NCBI GenBank assembly: GCA_003255065.1
Contig: QAOA01004025.1
Coordinates: forward strand, 774,857 to 838,856
Length of the DNA: 64,000 bases
Direction of reading: 5' to 3'
DNA from: Cercis canadensis
Taxonomy: Eukaryota; Streptophyta; Magnoliopsida; Fabales; Fabaceae
Within the stretch, counting starts at the first letter, position 1; every line of letters begins with the position of its first letter. This document shows positions 21,976 through 34,600 of the stretch, in pieces. The translations under genes were made by a program, and so were the position numbers. The notes under the pieces were generated by a model, which saw only the letters and a list, made by a program, of their open reading frames with translations, had not been told where the DNA came from and ran no database searches.

Positions 21976-22555
21976 TTAAATCTATTACAAATCCCTATAG
22001 TTTGGACAAATTTTGAATCAGGTCCCTATAGTTTTTTTTTTCCTCTTTTGGGGTCCTTATAGTTTAAATTTATTTTTTGAGTACGTGTCATTACCCTAAG
22101 TTATAAATTTGTTAATTTAATGCTCACATGACAAACAGCTTATCTATGTGACAATAAAAGAAGCTAATGTGGCACCAAGGTGGCACAAAAATTATCACCA
22201 CATCATCTTTTCTCTTTTTTCCTTCTCTTTCTACTTTGACAATTTGTGTATCACTTTGGTGCCACATCACCTTCTTTTATTGCTACATAGACAAGTCGTT
22301 TGTCATGTGAGCACTAAACTAACAAATTTATAATTTGGGATAATGGCAATGATCCAATTAAAAAAATTTCAAATGATAAGGATCCCAAAAGAGAAAAAAA
22401 AAACTATAAAAACCTGATTCAAAATTCGTCCAAAGACCTACAGTACATTTGAACCTTATTTTCAAACTATAAGGACCCCAAAAGAGGGATAAAGCTATAG
22501 GAACTTGACTCAAAATTCGTCCAAACTATAAGGACCTGCAATATATTTAAATTTT
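21976..22555. mobile_element. Long foldback (MITE-like) element
   Basis: The arms are inverted copies: CCCTATAGTTTGGACAAATT near the left end, and the complement of CCTTATAGTTTGGACGAATT near the right end. The inner arms (TGTGGCAC... / ...GTGCCACA) face each other around 22170-22270. The right arm carries the terminal motif twice, so the element is asymmetrical. It lies in the F-box 3' flank; the exact ends and target duplication are not resolved. Confidence 0.7.
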
Positions 22556-23187
22556 GCATATAACACTAATAGTTTCCAGCTTTTCTCATTCTTAAGAATC
22601 TTAACCCAATGAGTAAGTCAGAAATGCTTAAATATGATCTTTTATTATTCCACTCAAATTGGCTGGCATTCAAGAGCAGAATCATATGTTGTATACAATA
22701 TTTATTGTGATTTAGGCCAGTTCATTTTTAGCAACTCTCCATATAAATTTCGTGCCTTATTGTATGATGTGCATGTGATATATAAAATCATTGTTGAATC
22801 TTCACCTAACAACTTAATCTTTTGAGACGAATTGGTTCTTGACATGGTATCAAAGCATCTTTGAGAGATATTTTTCCATGTTTTTGGTCACTGCAATGTT
22901 ATGAATGAGCAAGAAAGCCCTTTCTTACCACTTCACCATTCACAGGATCAGCATTATCACCCCATAATTACTCTTTGCTGTTTCTCTTCTAGTTTAAATG
23001 GAAATTCCATGAAGCTATTTATAATCATAAGTCAGTCCTTCATTATTAGCTCACTTTTAAAGCTCTTTAAGTAATGCATGAATCTTTCAGAGCTCAGTCC
23101 TCCTCCCCAACTAATCACTTTCCAGAGCCCAAGAAAGATATTTATACTAGAACTATAGACCCCAATTTGAGTTTTGATGAACTCTAA

Positions 23188-26100
23188 GAGTCTGTTTGGG
23201 AGTTTTTTTGGAAGGGAGAGGAGAGGAGAGGGGAGGAAAGGGAGGGAAAGGAAAGAGATGAGTTTTTCTCTCCTTTGTTTGGATGATTAAAATGAAAGGA
23301 GAGGAGAGGAAAGGAAAGGAAAGGTAAAGTCATATTGTAAAGTATTTTTACTAGTTTACCCTTTATTATTAAAATAGACATATTTAATATAAAATTAAAT
23401 AATATAATACATTTATTTCTTTTTTTCTCTAAACTAATTAATTAATAAAACTAGCAAATAAATTAAATATTTTTCTAAAAAATTAAATTAATCAACAAAT
23501 TAGTAATAAATTATCTTAACATATTATAAAACAATGATTAAGCATAATGGTAAAAGTTTAAATTGAGACAATTTGAAAACAAGAATAATATATATCAAAA
23601 ATTATTTATATAAATTATGAATGCTATGGAATAAAAAATGGAAATGCTATGGAACGAAATTTTTAGTATCAAAAGAAAACATGAAAACAACTTGATATGA
23701 TGTTAAAATATTTTCAGTATCTTAAGTCCTATTGCCGCATGTTTGATGTTGTCTCTAATAGGAATTTATTTTTAATCCAACACAAATTTAGAATGTAAGT
23801 TCTGATTATTGCCTTAACTGCTTGGTTGCAGGAAAGGTTCTGGATAGTTTCCTTATTTTATCATTAGTGCTAAGCAACATACAATTTTCTTGATTACTGG
23901 GGTAACCAAGTAAACACGTAGTCCTGGGATTTCAACATGCTTACAACTAAATGAAAATGAATGCATTGAATAAAACAAGTAAAGCATAAAATTTATTTGA
24001 GTCATTTGTTTAATGTAAACATCTAGGTAATACATAATTCCAGTTGAAACATTGCAATCAGAATGGCTTCAAAAGATTGTGCTCCTCCAAAGTCAGTGAC
24101 CAACTCTGAAAACTTGGCCATTGTACATCCAATACTGAATTGCATGCTACTATGCATTGTGCGATCATTTTGACTTCTTCCCTTGTTTCTTCTTGATAAC
24201 TTCATCAATGTACATTATACCCTTGCCTTTATAAACTTCAGGTGGCTTACATATACGAACAGTGGCAGTAAACTTGTGCACCCTTTGCTTGTTTATTCCA
24301 GTGCAGCAAGCCACGTTGTTTTTGAAGCAGAAAACACGGACAGCAAGTGGTACAGTCAATTCAACCTCATGGCTGTATCCCAAATCTGATACATTCAAGC
24401 CACAATGCTAGAAACAGACTATAAATATTTACAAATAAAAAGATACAAGAAAAAACTGATATAAATCCATTTCTCTTTCCCTGGTGTACAACCTAGAATT
24501 CATATTGCAGCAAAAGCTGTATCCAAGTGCTGCCCTGAAAGTACAGGGAGAACATGACAAAGCTATACTTACACAGCACATTGCAGTCACAGCAATACTA
24601 ATATTATTTGAACTAATATCAAAGATGCAGATATTTATTATGACAAGTACTTTATGAATTGGTCCGGATCCAAAGCAAATAGCAGTTGTTGTATAAGAGC
24701 AATAGTCAAATTGCAAAAAGATTACAAGAAAATGCTGGGTTAAAGGGACAGCTTTAAAAGTTATATTCATATCCACATTTGCAAATTTACTTTATAGAAA
24801 ACCATATAATATATTAATTTAAGTTCCATTGTCTATTCTCTGTATAGCTTCAAGTACGTAGACCCATGCTAACATACTCAATAAATTCCACATGCTAGCA
24901 TGCTTAAGAGAAGCAATTGAAGAACAATTTGGTCATGGCTGACAAAAGAAGTATGAATTATTACCTTGCTGTAACAGGGGGACCAAATACCATTTGAAGT
25001 AATATTTTTTTGCATCTTCCTTACGCTTAAGTATGTTGTGATCACCTCATTTTTAATAAAGTTCCTTTTGTCGCGCGCTTCAACACAAACTTTTGGAGAG
25101 TCTTCATCTAGCCAAGGGTCCAAAGGGGAAATATGTTACTCACTCCCAACTTTCACTGCTCTTCCAAACCATGCAGAGAAAGCAATGCCTCGGAGCCACG
25201 TTAATACTCTGGAAATGCAGGTGACCAATTTTCACCACTCTTGATTTAATCACTGTAATTGTTCTCTATATATTGTCACCATGCACTACTTACTGTTGTC
25301 CAACTTATTCTACAATAATCTTAATTTTTCCATGTTATGACAAGAACAGAACACAAGATTAACATGACCTCTGCAGACAAGATTTATTATAGGATAAAAA
25401 ACTGAGCATAGTATGTTTCTTTCAGAATCTCACACTCATATTCTAGTAGCAACAGACTAAATTCCACTCACAGCACTGACCAGCCCTTTTACAGGGCATA
25501 CCTAACAAGCTAAAGATTTGGTATTGCATGAAAAATCAGAGAGAGTGCAGAATGAAGTGAAAGATCCCAGCTCTCCTCAGCAGCAAGTGGTGAACAGTAG
25601 AGGCAAGAGGTCAAATGAAGAGAAATGCAAGAGTAAAAAGAAACGGACACCTCCTACTTGGCCTCACTTGAAACTACTAGGTTGCTCTTAAGTCATATAT
25701 ATCCCTCTCTGCAATTATTTTCTTTAAACTAGTTTCGACATTATCATTAAATACTTGTGTTAGCTCTATGCAAGGTTGGTCAATTTGAGTTTAATTGGGA
25801 GATTCAACTAGTTTTATATTAATTTATTCTATTACTTTGAATAATTTTCAACTTACATTTGATCTGCCTTATTATGATACTTTCTTCTTACTATGTTTTA
25901 GTGTTCCCATTCAATCATCGTTTACAAAAGCAGGAGAAACTGACCAAGGTTAGTTCATGAAGTGTCAAGTCTAATGTTGGCTTTGTTGTTCTGCAAAAGA
26001 CAAACAAGGCCTGAACAAGGTGGCTAATTTTGGCACTGGAAAGAATGAGCTCTAAACTTCCTGTTTTTTGTTCGTTGATATGATGGCATTGAGGCTCAAA

Positions 26101-27071
26101 TCTATATTTAGATCCCTCAAGACTTGAGTACATCTTATGGTTGTCTTATTTCGACGTATGATAATTAAATTGGTTTTCTGATATAAATACCAAATAATTG
26201 AAACAATTTCCACAAAAATTGGCAGCAATCTATTCGGCATAAAATTTACTACCAGCACCTTATCGTGCCGATAACAGCGCCTAAAGGCATATTTGCAGTT
26301 CTGCAACTTGGGTTTAGCCAAAACACTCATTCAGTTAATTTAACAAACAGTTATAAGGTGGTACAAACAATACCCACAAAAGTCCCAACCTTAGCAGGCA
26401 GAACTGCAAATATAGAGAGTAAGATGACTTTTCAGTCAAAGACATTCAGCATAGCTAATGACAAAGTGCTACTACAGTTCATCTACCACCACAGATTTCA
26501 GAAACCCAGCCAAACTCATTCATCATTCAGTTCAAAAGTAGTGAAGGGGAATAGAAAGAAAAGTAGGAGAGGCAGCGGTGGCTGTGAGCAACTAACGCTG
26601 GCGATAGTGGCTGTGCAATCGCGAAGAAGAGCGGCGGCGGCGGCGAGAAGACTGACCGGTGGGGAAATGGTAGCGGAAGAAGGGAATTTCTGACAAAGCA
26701 GAAACGGCGATAATGTTTTTAGAGAGGGAATTTCTGAATAAGGGTTTGTCTCCGAAGTGAAGGGAGGCGGAGGGGGAGACATAGCTGAGAGATGCGAAGA
26801 GAAGAGATGAAAGTATCGGGTTTGTGTGGGATATGGGAGAGGAATTTTCAAAAAAAGTAGAGGGGTATAATAGTTATTAACATAGATTTCCTCTCCAAAC
26901 CCTCCAATTTGGAGGAACACAGGAATTGCTTAAAAAATGACTCCGGAGGTTTAACTTAATCCTCTTATTTCCTTTCCCTTTTTCAGTGAAAACTCCCAAA
27001 CAAAGGAGAGGGGAGATTTATTCCTTCCCTCTTCTCTCCTCTCTTCTCTTGAAAATCTTCCAAACAGACCC
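23188..27071. mobile_element. PIF/Harbinger-type element carrying gene fragments
   Basis: The termini are GAGTCTGTTTGGGAGTTTTT on the left, and GGGTCTGTTTGGAAG read inward from the right. They are flanked by TAA at 23185-23187 and 27072-27074. About 200 bp at each end match the two ends of the MITE at 10691-11136 in inverted order, so both ends belong to one family and one element. Between them lie 3.4 kb without a recognisable transposase. This interior contains the last exon of a ribosomal protein L6 gene (24165-24385) and a GC-rich, first-exon-like segment (about 26550-26830), both reading leftward. The simplest reading is a Pack-type (gene-capturing) non-autonomous transposon. A MITE split by later insertion of genic DNA is the alternative. 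Confidence 0.7.
24165..24385 (-). pseudogene. Ribosomal protein L6 (organellar type) 3' exon, captured fragment
   Basis: The exon opens after TATCAG and encodes LGYSHEVELTVPLAVRVFCF, then VHKFTATVRICKPPEVYKGK and GIMYIDEVIKKKQGKKSK before a TGA at 24165-24167. This matches the C-terminal two thirds of plant nuclear-encoded bacterial-type L6, the small (about 100-residue) mitochondrial-type form. The frame is fully open. The expected first exon (about 35 residues beginning MEAKFF in relatives) was not found within the surrounding 3 kb. Because the exon lies inside the TIR-bounded element at 23188-27071, it is best read as captured gene sequence and not as the resident gene. Confidence 0.72.
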
Positions 27072-27144
27072 TAAGTGAATACAATTTGTGTTCCCTCAAT
27101 TCAACACCTTCCCTTGAGGCAAGGGTTTCAAAAGGGGGGAGTAT

Positions 27145-27456
27145 TGTTACATGACAGATCAGCAACTTGCCACGTCAGCTTACTATACTCATATTCTGTT
27201 ATATTTGTGTATTATGTTGTATTTGGTATTCAGCTATATTCAGTTTAGGAGTTAGTTGCCAATAATTGATAGACAATTAACTTAGCTGTCATAAGACTAG
27301 CCTGTATGCATCTATGTCATCCTCTATAGAGGAAGAGACTACACTAGATAAGATCATTCAACTGTTAATAAGAAGTTCTATGTTTTTGTCTCTATTCTTC
27401 TCCTATTCTTTCTCTTGTGTTCTCTGTATTTCTACTTCAGATTTCAGTCTATAACA
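27145..27456 (+). mobile_element. Copia-like 3' LTR with adjacent polypurine tract
   Basis: A purine run (CAAAAGGGGGGAG, 27130-27141) is followed by a 312-bp block that starts TGTTACATGACAG and ends TCTATAACA, giving TGTTA/TAACA inverted ends. This is the layout of the 3' end of an LTR element. The internal region is absent: the sequence before the tract is short and then cut by the PIF-type element. No target duplication could be matched. Confidence 0.5.
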
Positions 27457-27539
27457 CTTATATCCTTTGCTATTCATACAATCTCTTCCCGATATCTCTA
27501 TTTGTTGTGGATTAGGGTTTGTGGTTTCCTAGACAAATT

Positions 27540-28330
27540 TGCCTTTTGTTCTTCAACTCAGAAGTCAATTTTTCCCTTTTGGCCTACAATTGGGGATCTG
27601 CTATAAAGGAACTGGCTACTGAGAAATTCATAACATTTTCTTTCTTCTGGATATCTGCTTCTTTCCCCACCCAGAACACTGCATAATCTTCAAAGCCATG
27701 CAAATGGAAGATAGCGAGGATTAATTCTCGATTAAAAGAAGTGTATTCATTGAGCACTAGCACTAGCACATGGAGAGAAATGAAAGGTCAAAATTTACTA
27801 TATCTTTAGATTAAAGAAGACTGTCTCTCTGTTAATAGAGCTTTGTTTTGGTGGGGAATTGGACAAAGTGATTAGTTGAAATGCGTCCCTTGGCTAATTT
27901 CATTTGACATTGGTCAGGAAGTGTTTACAAGGATAAAAATGCCAGCAGGCACTGATCAACAACCACCTTACATATATTGACTTGCAGTATATAAGGATTC
28001 ACTTGCTGCGCTTAACCATACTTATTATCCTTGTGTTGTTGATGTATGGGTGATGGAGGGTACATGTGCAACTGAGGAGTGTTGTACTTGGACTTAGCTT
28101 TTTTTTACTTTAGGACTCTTTTCATTGCCAATTTCTCCCTTGGCTATTTTGAGAGGTAAAATTCTCTTCTTGATTCATAGAAAAGGTGGAAGAAATCATG
28201 TTCAGTCTCTTTACAACCCCAATGGCAATGAATTCAATGACCTACCTTTCCAAGGAGAAAATTTGATCAGTGTTGCTCTCAGGCATTCATTTATGCAGAG
28301 AGCTTTGTGATGGTTGGTGGAGGGAATCAG
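27540..28330 (+). pseudogene. F-box/FBA gene relic
   Basis: The leader (TTTTGGCCTACAATTGGGGATCTGC) matches the leader of the intact gene at 16.7 kb. The next roughly 180 codons, including the F-box, are deleted. The remainder follows the FBA region: VYSLSTSTSTWREMKGQNLL, then WWGI, LISFDIGQEVFTRIKMP, AVYKDSLAAL, VDVWVMEG, PLAILRGKILFLIHRKGGR. In-frame stops and frame changes occur (for example after ATATCTTTAG at about 27808). It is a non-functional duplicate. Confidence 0.85.
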
Positions 28331-29280
28331 GAATGAAGAGGAAGTTCATTGGTCATCCCAATGAGAGATTCCAATTTGACAACACGCTATTTGTCTAGCA
28401 TCATCAGCATTGACTGCTAACTTCCATGGATAAAGGTGCTTATCTTACTCCCAAATCTCACATTAAATATTTCACTTGTTTGTGCACTTTTGGTGGAAAA
28501 TTAGCTTTTTTAAATAGACTGCAATGTGAAGTACTGGTGGTGAACCCAATTTCGTTTTAGGATATCTAGCCGTATTTATTTAAGATTTTTTATGTTTATA
28601 TGGCCTAAAAAAACAAATCTACCATTGGTCAGCGCATTAGAATTTTATAATTTCAGTAATTTGGGCTGTAATTTGCATATAATATTAATGGTTTCATGCT
28701 TTTCTCAATCCTAACCTAATGTGTAAATCTTGAATGCTTAAATTTATGATCCTTTATTATTCCAATCATATTGGCTGGCATTCAAGAGCAGAATCATATG
28801 TTCTGATTTAGATTTTTGAGATATACTTGCAAGAAACATTCTTAGTTCTATTGGCAATTAGAATTGCGTTCACATCCTTTTTTCTCTACCAAAAGGGTCT
28901 GTCATAATTAACCTATAATAAGGTATACACATGTTTAGGATGATAATACCAAAAGAAACAGGAAAGCAAAAGAAGGACCTCTACAAAGTGGTAGAGACAA
29001 ATAGAAGGAATTTACTTGGTTCAGTCACCACAATAAGGCCAAAGTTTCTGAATTATAATCTGTATTGAACATATTCATGGCAACAAAAACATGATTCAAG
29101 AGAGTAACTTGTGTCCATCTGTTCTATCAGAGCCACCTCTTGAAAAGGAAGAGAGGAAGTACTATGCCAGTTGGATTAAAAGAGGTTCAAGCCACACATA
29201 AAGGTTCACTCACTAACTTTAGTTGAATGAAATGAGGACTAACTCTTGTAATAGCTTAATAAAAAAAAAAAAAAAAAAAA
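28331..29280. other. F-box 3' flank copy
   Basis: Family-shared flank (AATTTTATAATTTCAGTAAT, TTGGCTGGCATTCAAGAGCA), ending at an A run at about 29259-29280. No gene. Confidence 0.6.
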
Positions 29281-29281
29281 G

Positions 29282-30184
29282 AATTAATTACAATTTTAAT
29301 TCTCTTATCTTTTTAAAAATGAACAATTTGATTCCCTATTTTGTCCTTCTATTATATTAAAAGTTGTAATTTTATTCCGTCCCTCTAATAAATAACAGAA
29401 TCTGTTTATGCGGCATAAAATAAATTTATAAGTAATTAATGACTCCAATAATATAGTAATTGCGGTTTAAAAATAGAGTATTTGTTCCCATCTCCCCCAA
29501 TTGGCAGGAGATGGCTGAAAATCGTGTTCCCTATTGTCTCTGTTTCAAAATTCGTGTCAGGGCTGTTATGACCTCCAAAGAAGAAGAAAAGGAACCATGC
29601 ATTTCGTAATGGAAGAAAGAGTAGGTGCTGAGAGAAAGAAAAGAAGAGAGAGAGTGTATGTTTGGGGATAGAAAAATGTGAGTGTGATTTGAGATCTAAG
29701 AAATGCCTAGTGGAGAGGATTGGTTTGGGAGAGGCATTATGCAGCAGTTACAAGAGAAAGGTCATTGAGAGAGAGACGAATATGGGTTAGCTCCCATCCA
29801 AAGAAAATGGTGATTGATATGGTTTTGCTTAGGTTACATTATGGGTTAGAATTTTAGAGTAGGAAGTCAAGCATATATAGAAAGGAACCTACTTGTTCAA
29901 ATCTCCTTGTCAGCCTCTGCAATTGCAATAGAGGAAAAAAATTGGGGGAGATGGACTCTTTTTAAGTTTTTTTTTTTTTCTTTAAAAAAATTACGTAAAA
30001 CACAATTAGAATTTAATTAGAGTCATTAATAAATAAATAAAAATTGGGCTACATTAGCAGATTCTGTTAGGTATTAGATGGGTATTAGATGGATGATAGA
30101 CATAATTGTAACTTTCAGCAAAATAGGATGATTAAATGATTCTTTTCGAAAATAAAAAGACCATGATTGTTGTAATTTAGCCTA
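29282..30184. mobile_element. Long foldback element
   Basis: The outer arms are inverted: ATTACAATTTTAATTCTCTT on the left matches the complement of the right end (TTGTTGTAATTTAGCC). Both continue through a TTTAAAAATGAACAATTTGAT-like stretch. The arm sequence resembles the MITE at 59857-60272, so this may be a longer member of that family. It abuts an A run; the target duplication is unclear. Confidence 0.55.
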
Positions 30185-30339
30185 AAAAATAATGATTCAA
30201 GGTGTAGATTCTTGTGTGGCCCAATAAATTTAATTATCATTACTTTGATGACTTAGACAAGAGGTATAGTGTTGCTATTTTTCTCTCTTTACTCACAACC
30301 CTTAAAAATCATTAAAGATCTAAACCATGATACAATATG

Positions 30340-30990
30340 CTGATGGAAGAAGAGAAGAATTATGAAGAAAAAGGTTGTGAGGTTTTCCATTCATTTTTCT
30401 GCAATATATACAAGATAGACACAAGTACATAACCTGACAAACATATCAGACTTCAACTAGACAACTTTTCCACAAAATAAGAATCATCACAGATTAATTT
30501 GCAACAAACTGCAGACCATACCAGATTTCTACATGAAACAAAAAAATCTAGAAAATCCTAGTCTAATGCTCCTCCTCGAGATTTTTCTTTAAGACTCCAA
30601 GCTCTGATCTCAGAAATTCAAAGTTAGCTTTGGGAAGAGTCTTGGTCATGATATCTGGAATCTACCTTTCTGAACTCTAATACATCAGATTGACTTCACC
30701 AAGCTTTTCAGCCTCTATAATTGCATGAAACTTGACATATGTGTTTTGTTCTACCATACTGGATAGAATTCTTAGCAATGGCAATTGCTGACCTGTTATC
30801 AACCCAAATCACCGTGGCTTCATTTTGGGGATGCCCCAAGTCTGAAACAATTTTCCATAGCGAAACGCTTGTTTTGCCGCACTTACTGATGAAATGTACT
30901 CACCACTTCTTGCTTCTGAGTTCCTAATACCAAAAGGGCATCTTCTGTATTGGTGTAACTGAACCTTGAGAACTGCAGTTACTAGAAAAG
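30340..30990 (-). mobile_element. Copia RNase H 3' fragment
   Basis: Read leftward, the sequence gives the end of a Ty1/Copia polyprotein: YISSVSAAKQAFRYGKLF, VKFHAIIEAEKLGEVNLMY, IPDIMTKTLPKANFEFLRSELGVLKKN. This is the RNase H C-terminus with its usual DIMTKALPK-like motif, followed by a stretch at 30340-30560 that may be LTR. Several stops and frame changes are present. It is unrelated to the Copia element at 37.1 kb. Confidence 0.75.
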
Positions 30991-31606
30991 AATTCAATGG
31001 CAAACAACTTCAGTTTTGCATGAATAATGTGTAGTAAGTTTTTTTTTTTTTTTTTTTCTTTTCCTTATGGAAACTATTATGAATAAATTTTCCGTCAAAA
31101 AAATCAGAAGGATAAATGCCTTAGAGTGACTTCTACTTCCAAATTTTTCTGTTTTCTTCAGATCAGAATCATCCACAAGTCTTGTTACTTAGAAAACAAA
31201 TGATTCTCTCAAACCATGTTGAAGTGAATTAAGAATCAAGCAGCAAAAGACTATCAAAAGCAGAAGGACAATGAAATTTTAAATTTATATTTGACATTTT
31301 ATTCATAAGTCTTTCCGATATCCACAAAACTCCATGATGTAAAACTAGATGGATATCGGTAAAATTCTGCAGAAACACTAAAAGATAGGGTATAAACAGA
31401 ATGATGCTGAACAGTTTTATCACCAATTGGCACAGTATCAAACATGTAATATATAATGGGATCATATTTGAGCAAACATATGTCATATCTGTTTGTATCT
31501 TGCCTGCTATGTCAGCAGAAAGTTTAGTGGCCTAAATTGAGCTGCTTCACTAAATGCAGGATCTTTGGCAGGGTCACTCCCACTGTCAATTTAGGCCTTT
31601 CATCCT

Positions 31607-34600
31607 TCAAGGTTCATGTATCACCGGTCTATCAACTGCATTCTGGAAATTTAATCAAATCGATCTTAAAAGTTTATAAGTAGTACAACTATATGCAGGG
31701 CAAAGTTAGTGCAAAAGCAATTGTTAAAAGAATATATAAATCTTTCTCACCTTTATCAGAGGCTCCGGCCCGATTCTTGTGGCCAAATGGGTAAGAGTTT
31801 CAATCAACCGCTGACCATCAAGTGTTGCTAACACTTTAATTCTGTTATCATTAGCAGAAACAGCCAGAAAGCAGCCTTCCTTGTTGAATCGGATTCGAGG
31901 AGTAGCCTTCAAAGTGGTGAAGAAATAAAGCATATCATCATTTGGAAAGAAACTCCAGATTTAAAATCAAATTGACTCCAATGACAAAACCTACTGGTAG
32001 CCCTCCTCCGGCATCAACTGTTGTCAAAAGATTGATATTATCCATATGCCAAAACTTTATTGCATGGTCATCACCAGCAGCCAAGAACTGATTCCTGGTT
32101 GTGTCAAATTGAACAACACTAGGGGAAACCTTATCAAATCCTTGGTATCTTCTTTTGATAGTGGCATCCTGATCATTCCATTCAACAATATAGGACACCC
32201 CATATTCATTTGTTCCACAGGAAAACAGCCTACAAATATGATCAAATTTAAAATATATTCACTAATGAGTTGTGTCATGGAGAGTAATTAGATAAATATA
32301 TAACTATGGGAATGATGTAAAAGATGCAATAAATTAACCTGCCATCAGAACTATAAGCCATTGTTGTGCAGGATTGACCTCCAGGAACATCACAGTCCAG
32401 CACTGACCCCTTTGTCTCATATAGCCAAAGTTTAATTTTTCCATCCACTGATGTGGAGAATACATACTGAGGAGTAATTGGTTGATGTTAATAACTGAGA
32501 ATAAATTTTCAACAGGTTTGGAATAAATGACATGAAGTTAAACTTACGTTCATATTTGGCTTATAAAATGGGCAAACTGAATATACAGGAGCCTCATGAC
32601 CTTCGAAACTACCTAAGAGTGCACATGTGGCCACATCCCAAACCTGAAAGTAGACATCTATGCATATGAGTAATTATGTGTCTATTACGAGTAGCCTAAT
32701 TATTTTGACAATGATAACCCACCTTGATGGTTTTATCTTCACCACAAGTTATCACAAAGGGCTGCCCTCCGGGGTTACAAAATGCCAAGTCGTTTACATT
32801 ACCAACATGAGCATCAACCTGAGAGGGGGAAAACAAAGGTTTACAATGGTAAGCACAATTCAGAAAAATACAAAGATCAATGAAGATAACAGAATCCACC
32901 TCCAAATGACGGCGTATGTCACTTGCACCATGATACGAGTACAATTGTATCATGTGTTTAGAGTATGCTACTCCTGCTCAAAACAAAAGTGGCATAATCT
33001 TTAAAACAATTCAAAAGTTCACGTTCATTTTTATAGTTAGGTTTTATCAAAACTTACCAAATATAGAACCATCAGAGTTCCATAATATTCGTCTTACCGA
33101 GACTTGTGCATCTTTGATCAGAGCTGCCTGAAATTCATTGGAATTGGAGTAATACAAAAATCAGATGCTCTATTGGTCCAAACTTTCCATCTAATTCAGG
33201 CTAGAAGCAAGTGAGAGGAACCTTACCATTAATGTAGTTGAAACTCTATTGAAATCCCATACACCAAAATTTGTTGAAACCAACCTCTCACTTCTGCTAA
33301 TCTCCCACAAACTTACAATTCCGTCACTCGTTCCAACTGAAAAGTTATATTGATTATAAACCATATAAGTCACATTGATTATATAGCAATATATTAATTA
33401 CAGTAATGAACCTATGTTCATCACTGAAAGACCCGATTTGTACCAACCTAGAAGTAGTGTCTGTTGAACTGGATGAAAATCCATGCTTGTGGGATTTGAC
33501 CTTTCATTCAATATTCGTACAACATCCAAGGGCAAATCAGAAGCCATGTTTGAAGTTTCAGGACCTTTTGCCAATCCTCCTACAATCACAACAAACAACA
33601 ACAATAATAATAAAGTAGGCTAATACTAACAACAAAGTAACAATAACAAGAGATTAAGAATATGTGGGGGAGGAGGGGGGAACCAGGAACAAGACATAAT
33701 TTTCACCTGGCTGTGATAGATTTCTATTATTGATACTTGCAGGAAGTGCAGGATGCATTAAGGTTAAGGAATTAGGCACCCTAGTGAAAGGACTTTGATT
33801 TGATGATGACGAGGCCTGAAATCGATATTGTTTGGTTAAAAAGGAAAAAGAAAAAAGAAAAAAAAAAAGATATGATGTAAGAAAGTTCTGCATAAGTACT
33901 ATAAATCATGAACATAAAATAACATATACCAACTTGATTACTTACCCCAATGGCTCCGCCCACTGGAAGATAACCATCCACTTTGGGAGTGGCACTTGCA
34001 GAAAGTTGTGCTAACAGATCACTAAGAGATCTACATTTATGGTCCTCGAAAAGGCTTGTAATATCAGGATTCTCTCTAGGATTTGTGCATTGTGAATGTT
34101 GCCAATTTAAGCTGTCATGTCAAAATCGAAGCCATTTAGTTAATTTTAGCCAATAAGTATAGTAGGCAAATTTTATAATATAAAGTAGCGTATTGTTCTC
34201 ATCTCAATTAAGGGAAATTACCTTTGATTAACGAGCGTTCCCAACCTTGAATTTGTAATGTCAGGAAACACCAGTTTCCCACGAAAAACAATATTTGCAT
34301 TGAGAAGTTGTTTGAGCAGGACCAATAAATTTGATCTTGCAGTCTGTGTATCTCTATAAGTAGATAAAACTTTATTTTCCCTGTAAAAGCAACATTGCAT
34401 TAATAATGCTGTTTGAATTCATGAACATCAATAACCAATGTTTCTACTGAACATATACCTAAAATTGTCCAAAATCAAGAGCTGAGTCATTTCCTTGAAT
34501 AACTCTTCGTTATTTGATGAGAAGACCTTTAGATCATTCAATAGGATATGTACAGCTTTGGCACGATCAAGCCTGATAATTTAAGGATATTGAATAAAAT

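Noticed and set aside
26265..26693. Plus-strand 142-codon frame
   Set aside because: It has no recognisable domain. It lies opposite the more exon-like minus-strand segment inside the PIF-type element.
31229..31486. Minus-strand frame considered as the missing TOPLESS C-terminus
   Set aside because: The translation (hydrophobic, Ile/Leu-rich) has no WD40 character, so the second propeller is not here.
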